Below, piece after piece: positions 61,285-64,000 of a stretch of 64,000 bases of DNA (position 1 is its first letter; the number at the start of each line of letters is the position of its first letter). Both the position numbers and the translations under genes were made by a program. The notes below the pieces were generated by a model. That model did no database searches. It worked only from the letters and a program-made list of their open reading frames with translations, and was not told the origin of the DNA. Origin of the DNA: JAOUFP01 sp963801505 (lineage in GTDB: Bacteria; Nitrospirota; Thermodesulfovibrionia; Thermodesulfovibrionales; UBA6898). The stretch is from NCBI GenBank assembly GCA_963801505.1, contig CAWDEY010000011.1, forward strand, positions 62,001 to 126,000, in the 5' to 3' direction.

Positions 61285-62426
61285 ATGAAAGCTGCAATAA
61301 TCAAAAGCAACTATACCCCTTATGGCGGCGGAGAAAAATATACAACAAGGCTGATTCATGCCTTTGCTCAGCGTTTTGATTCTGTGGATGTACTCACAAC
61401 GGCGGGAGCAACATGGGACAATTCCGATAAGAATATAGGCCTGGTAAGGATCAGACAATTCAAATATAACAATTATCTCCGCCTCACCTCGTTTAACGCT
61501 TCGGTGAACGCTTATCTGAAAGAGAACAGATATGACTGTATTTTGGGTATGGACCGCACTGATTACCAGACTCACATAAGGGCCGGCGGCGGATGCCATG
61601 CAGCATGGCTCGACCGGAGATGCGCTGAGAGTTCCTCCCTCAGGTGCCTAAGCTTCCGTCTCAATCCTTTCACAGGGCGATGCTCAGAATAGAACGACGG
61701 GCCTTTCTTGCTGAAAACTTAAAGCGCATTGTCTGCAATTCTTTTCTGGTCAGGGACGAGCTGCTCCGGTACTTTCCCGGGACAAATGAAAAAATCAGGG
61801 TAGTGCATAATGGTGTTGAATGGAATGAATTTACAGAGGCCTTTGCCCAGGGTATGGAGGAAAAAGAACGATCCGTATACGGCTATCTCTTCGAGAGGGA
61901 ATATTTTATTTCCTTTACGTCGGAAGCGGCTATGGGCGAAAAGGTCTCGCAAAGACCATTGAAGCACTGAAGATGCTCCCGGAGGAGACGGAATTGATCG
62001 TCGTGGGAAAAGACAGACATGAACAATGGTATCAGAGGCTGGCAAAAAGACTCGGACTTTCAGCGAGGGTCCATTTCTTCGGGCCACAAAAAAACGTCAT
62101 CCCCTTTTTCCAGGCCGCTGATGCCTTTGTGCTTCCGACAATTTACGATCCGTTTTCCAACGCCTCGCTTGAGGCATTGGCCATGGGATTGTACACGGTG
62201 ACGAGCAGCGCAAACGGATGCTCGGAAGTCATCGGGGAAGGGGCCGGAAGTGTAATACAGGATTTACAGAGCACTACTTCTGTCTCGGAGGCAATGAGAA
62301 GCGCCCTTGACCGCTCATCTGTCGAAACCCCTGATCAGGGAAACAGTAAAACATCTTGACTTTGACGTACAACTTAAAAAAATAGTTGACATCTGCATCG
62401 AAGACTGCGGACAGGTGAGCCTGTGA
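61285..62426 (+). pseudogene. Glycosyltransferase family 4, WaaG-like (about three frameshifts)
   Basis: Frame one: 'KAAIIKSNYTPYGGGEKYTT' (N-terminal G-G-G loop), 'VDVLTTAGATWDNSDKNIGL', 'YDCILGMDRTDYQTHIRAGG'. Frame two: 'ERRAFLAENLKRIVCNSFLV' and 'DELLRYFPGTNEKIRVVHNG'. Frame three: 'TIEALKMLPEETELIVVGKD', 'RVHFFGPQKNVIPFFQAADA', 'PFSNASLEALAMGLYTVTSS' (GT4 E-x7-E region). The last piece is 'HLDFDVQLKKIVDICIEDCG'. The order and 'CNSFLVRDELLRYF...VVHNGV' recall WaaG and related LPS-core GT4s. Switches fall near 61640, 61950 and 62330. Divergent from the sulfatase gene by 33 bp. Confidence 0.8.
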
Positions 62427-62440
62427 GTAAATAGCAGCCT

Positions 62441-63076
62441 TTATTGTTCCCGCCTGCTTATGAAGCGGGCAAAGTAATATGTTGTTAATTTACCAAACAA
62501 AAGACCAATCACAGCTCCTGCCAAAACGTCAGAAATAAAATGGGAGGGCACCTTTAACCTTCCGGCCCCGACAATAACAGCCAGCATATAAAAAAAGGCT
62601 TTGTATTTCGGGTAATACTTTGATAGCATATAAGCAAAACAAAAGGCTACGGCAGTATGGCCTGAAGGGAACGAATCATATTTGCTTTCCAAGGTTGGGC
62701 CAATCCAGACGAATTTGTCAGTCAATTTGGGTCTTGCCCTTCCAACAATGTGTTTCAAGAGCTGTGTGAAGATGCCGGTCACCGCAAAGCCTGCGCATAA
62801 TAATACGCCTATCTCGTTAAAGCGCTTGTTTAAAAATCTGCCCAGTACGAAAAGCAGAAGGGCTCCTACCAGGAATATCAGGCCGTTGGAGCCATAATTT
62901 AAAAAGGGATAAACTGTATCAATAGCTGTGTAAATTAATGAACCGGAATTTTTAAATTCCCACAGCCACGTAATATACAATTTATCGAGATAGAATACCG
63001 ACAGGAGAAATAATGCCAGGGTCAATATGGCAATAGCTAAACTGTTATTTTTTTTCAAGAAGCGCGTATTTATCAT
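62441..63076 (-). CDS. PAP2-family membrane phosphatase
   Basis: A 211-residue protein with about five helices and all three phosphatidic-acid-phosphatase motifs: 'KHIVGRARPK' (K-x6-R-P), 'SFPSGHTAVAF' (P-S-G-H) and 'GRLKVPSHFISDV' (S/G-R-x5-H-x3-D, with Gly in place of Ser). Such enzymes remove phosphate from lipid A, undecaprenyl pyrophosphate or phosphatidyl substrates in the outer leaflet. Next to an ArnT-like gene and LPS-core GTs, a lipid A phosphatase or Und-PP recycling role is likely. It overlaps the ArnT-like gene by 32 bp, so the two are co-transcribed. Confidence 0.93.
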   Translation of the reverse strand: MINTRFLKKNNSLAIAILTLALFLLSVFYLDKLYITWLWEFKNSGSLIYTAIDTVYPFLNYGSNGLIFLVGALLLFVLGRFLNKRFNEIGVLLCAGFAVTGIFTQLLKHIVGRARPKLTDKFVWIGPTLESKYDSFPSGHTAVAFCFAYMLSKYYPKYKAFFYMLAVIVGAGRLKVPSHFISDVLAGAVIGLLFGKLTTYYFARFISRREQ

Positions 63077-64000
63077 CGCTCTCGATTAAATTAAATCCCA
63101 GGTCTTTAAGGTCATGAACTTTTACTGCTTTTGTAATAGCAATTGAATAATCTCCGTTTTTTATGACCGCTCTCTTTATATCATCTTTGTTGCCTGCATT
63201 TATTATCTTGCGGCCTGAATAGAAAACAACGCTGGGATTATTGATGCCATAGGCAATTATCCTCTGGTCGCCTTGAAGTCTGGTCTTTGCATACAGGCTG
63301 TACCTGTAAAGCGAGCCCTGAAGATAGTCGCTTGCAATGGGTACTGCTTTTATTGAAAGCATTAACAGGAATGCAAGCATAAGCGCTGACATAACAAAGT
63401 AAAATGATTTCCCGGAATAGGTAGAATATAAGAAAAGAATTCCCATTGCCATGGCAATTGAGGCCAGAGCAAAAATCCAGTTCAGGTCGGAAATGCCATA
63501 GGTGAACAGATAAGATCTTGAGACCAGGAGAGCTATACCGATGAGTAAAGAAATTACAGCTGAAGCTATAGTGGAGTATTTCCACCATTTCTTGCTATGT
63601 TGAGTCATGCCTGAGGCAATGAGGAGACAAGCAGCAGGCACAGCCGGCAGCAGATAGTTTGGGAGCTTTGTCGTAGAAAACGAGAAAAAGACGAATATGA
63701 AGACAAACCATACAAGCGCAAACAAAAAGAGCCGGTCTTTTGTTTTAATCGCGTTCCTGAGACCTGCAGGCAGGAACATGCTCCAGGGGAAAAGGCCTGC
63801 TATAAGGACCGGGATATAGTAATAGAAAGGCCCTTTATGGCCTGATATGACACCCAGATACCTCTTGAAATGATGTCTGATGAAAAACTGATCTATGAAC
63901 TCCTGACCATTTACCGCGTACTGGCTAAGGTACCATGGCGCTGCGACAACAAAAAAAAGTATCATTCCTTTCAGATTGAAGACCTTTTTAATGCCCTGCC
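63045..64000 (-). CDS. ArnT-like GT-C glycosyltransferase (5' part outside window)
   Basis: The frame is open to base 64000, so only the C-terminal 318 or so residues are seen. 'VVAAPWYLSQYAVNGQEFID' and 'FFIRHHFKRYLGVISGHKGP' followed by 'FYYYIPVLIAGLFPWSMFLP' are hallmarks of ArnT/PMT_2 glycosyltransferases after the first periplasmic loops. Then come 'FSFSTTKLPNYLLPAVPAAC' (S-x-x-K-L-P-x-Y), several helices and a small C-terminal domain ('IIAYGINNPSVVFYSGRKII'). It uses a polyprenyl-phosphate sugar donor to modify lipid A or another acceptor in the periplasm. Aminoarabinose specificity cannot be told from this part. Confidence 0.92.
   Translation of the reverse strand, partial: QGIKKVFNLKGMILFFVVAAPWYLSQYAVNGQEFIDQFFIRHHFKRYLGVISGHKGPFYYYIPVLIAGLFPWSMFLPAGLRNAIKTKDRLFLFALVWFVFIFVFFSFSTTKLPNYLLPAVPAACLLIASGMTQHSKKWWKYSTIASAVISLLIGIALLVSRSYLFTYGISDLNWIFALASIAMAMGILFLYSTYSGKSFYFVMSALMLAFLLMLSIKAVPIASDYLQGSLYRYSLYAKTRLQGDQRIIAYGINNPSVVFYSGRKIINAGNKDDIKRAVIKNGDYSIAITKAVKVHDLKDLGFNLIESDDKYALLEKK

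Noticed and set aside
1..64000. CRISPR arrays, rRNA and tRNA genes, intact insertion sequences or prophage genes
   Set aside because: No regularly spaced direct repeats with unique spacers, no rRNA or cloverleaf pattern, and no transposase, integrase or phage protein was recognised.

Overview
This 64 kb window comes from a Gram-negative bacterium. It encodes a type II secretion system (T2SS), an outer-membrane secretin, several lipoproteins with lipoboxes, a Wza-like export lipoprotein and many LPS/capsule-type enzymes. Base composition looks moderate (roughly mid-40s % GC by eye). The gene style, the GEMM-type riboswitch and the dispersed palindromic repeats would fit Nitrospirota or Desulfobacterota, but no rRNA or universal marker is present, so the placement is a guess. 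Both window edges cut through genes.

Layout. (1) 1-9.2 kb: polysaccharide genes, mostly minus strand: an edge-truncated SGNH-like protein, a GC-rich sulfotransferase, a Wzx-type flippase, a thermolysin-like M4 peptidase, a Wza-like lipoprotein, a nucleotidyltransferase/sugar-1-phosphate-transferase fusion, a small hypothetical protein and a GT2. (2) 9.35-17.9 kb, plus strand: T2SS operon gspE-F-H-I-J-K-L-M-C, preceded by a stub of a sulfotransferase gene. There is no gspG, and two palindromic elements sit between gspI and gspJ. (3) 18-24.2 kb, minus: a small secreted protein, a PIG-L deacetylase, a methyltransferase, a GT2, a GT-C-like membrane protein and an acyltransferase-3. (4) 24.5-36.2 kb, plus: a tightly packed ABC-transporter (Wzm/Wzt) glycan operon with GTs, an LpxL-like acyltransferase, two radical-SAM enzymes, methyltransferases and a methyltransferase-GNAT fusion. 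(5) 36.3-45.1 kb, minus: a PpiC isomerase, two large secreted proteins, a GEMM-I cyclic-dinucleotide riboswitch with terminator, lipoproteins and gspD. (6) 45.3-57.3 kb, minus: alternating glycosyltransferases and methyltransferases ending with a WbaP-like initiating transferase. (7) 57.7-64 kb: LPS-core-like glycosyltransferases, a YejM-like membrane sulfatase, a PAP2 phosphatase and an ArnT-like transferase.

Together the window describes cell-surface construction and protein export. Sugar-phosphate transferases start glycans on a lipid carrier, GT2/GT4 enzymes extend them, methyl, acyl, sulfo and acetyl transferases decorate them, and Wzx or Wzm/Wzt with a Wza-like protein move them out. 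The T2SS plus GspD would export proteins such as the M4 peptidase and the large secreted proteins at 37.3-41.2 kb, one of which has a cyclic-dinucleotide riboswitch in its upstream region.

Many genes, especially at 50-62 kb, are split by single-base frameshifts, often one extra base in a homopolymer run, with the rest of the protein perfectly recoverable. I read most of these as sequencing or assembly indels rather than true pseudogenes, but raw reads would have to decide. The strongest 'second look' items are the riboswitch, the mobile repeat that appears to supply the gspJ start codon and ribosome-binding site, the degenerate fused nucleotidyltransferase, and the radical-SAM-containing ABC glycan locus.
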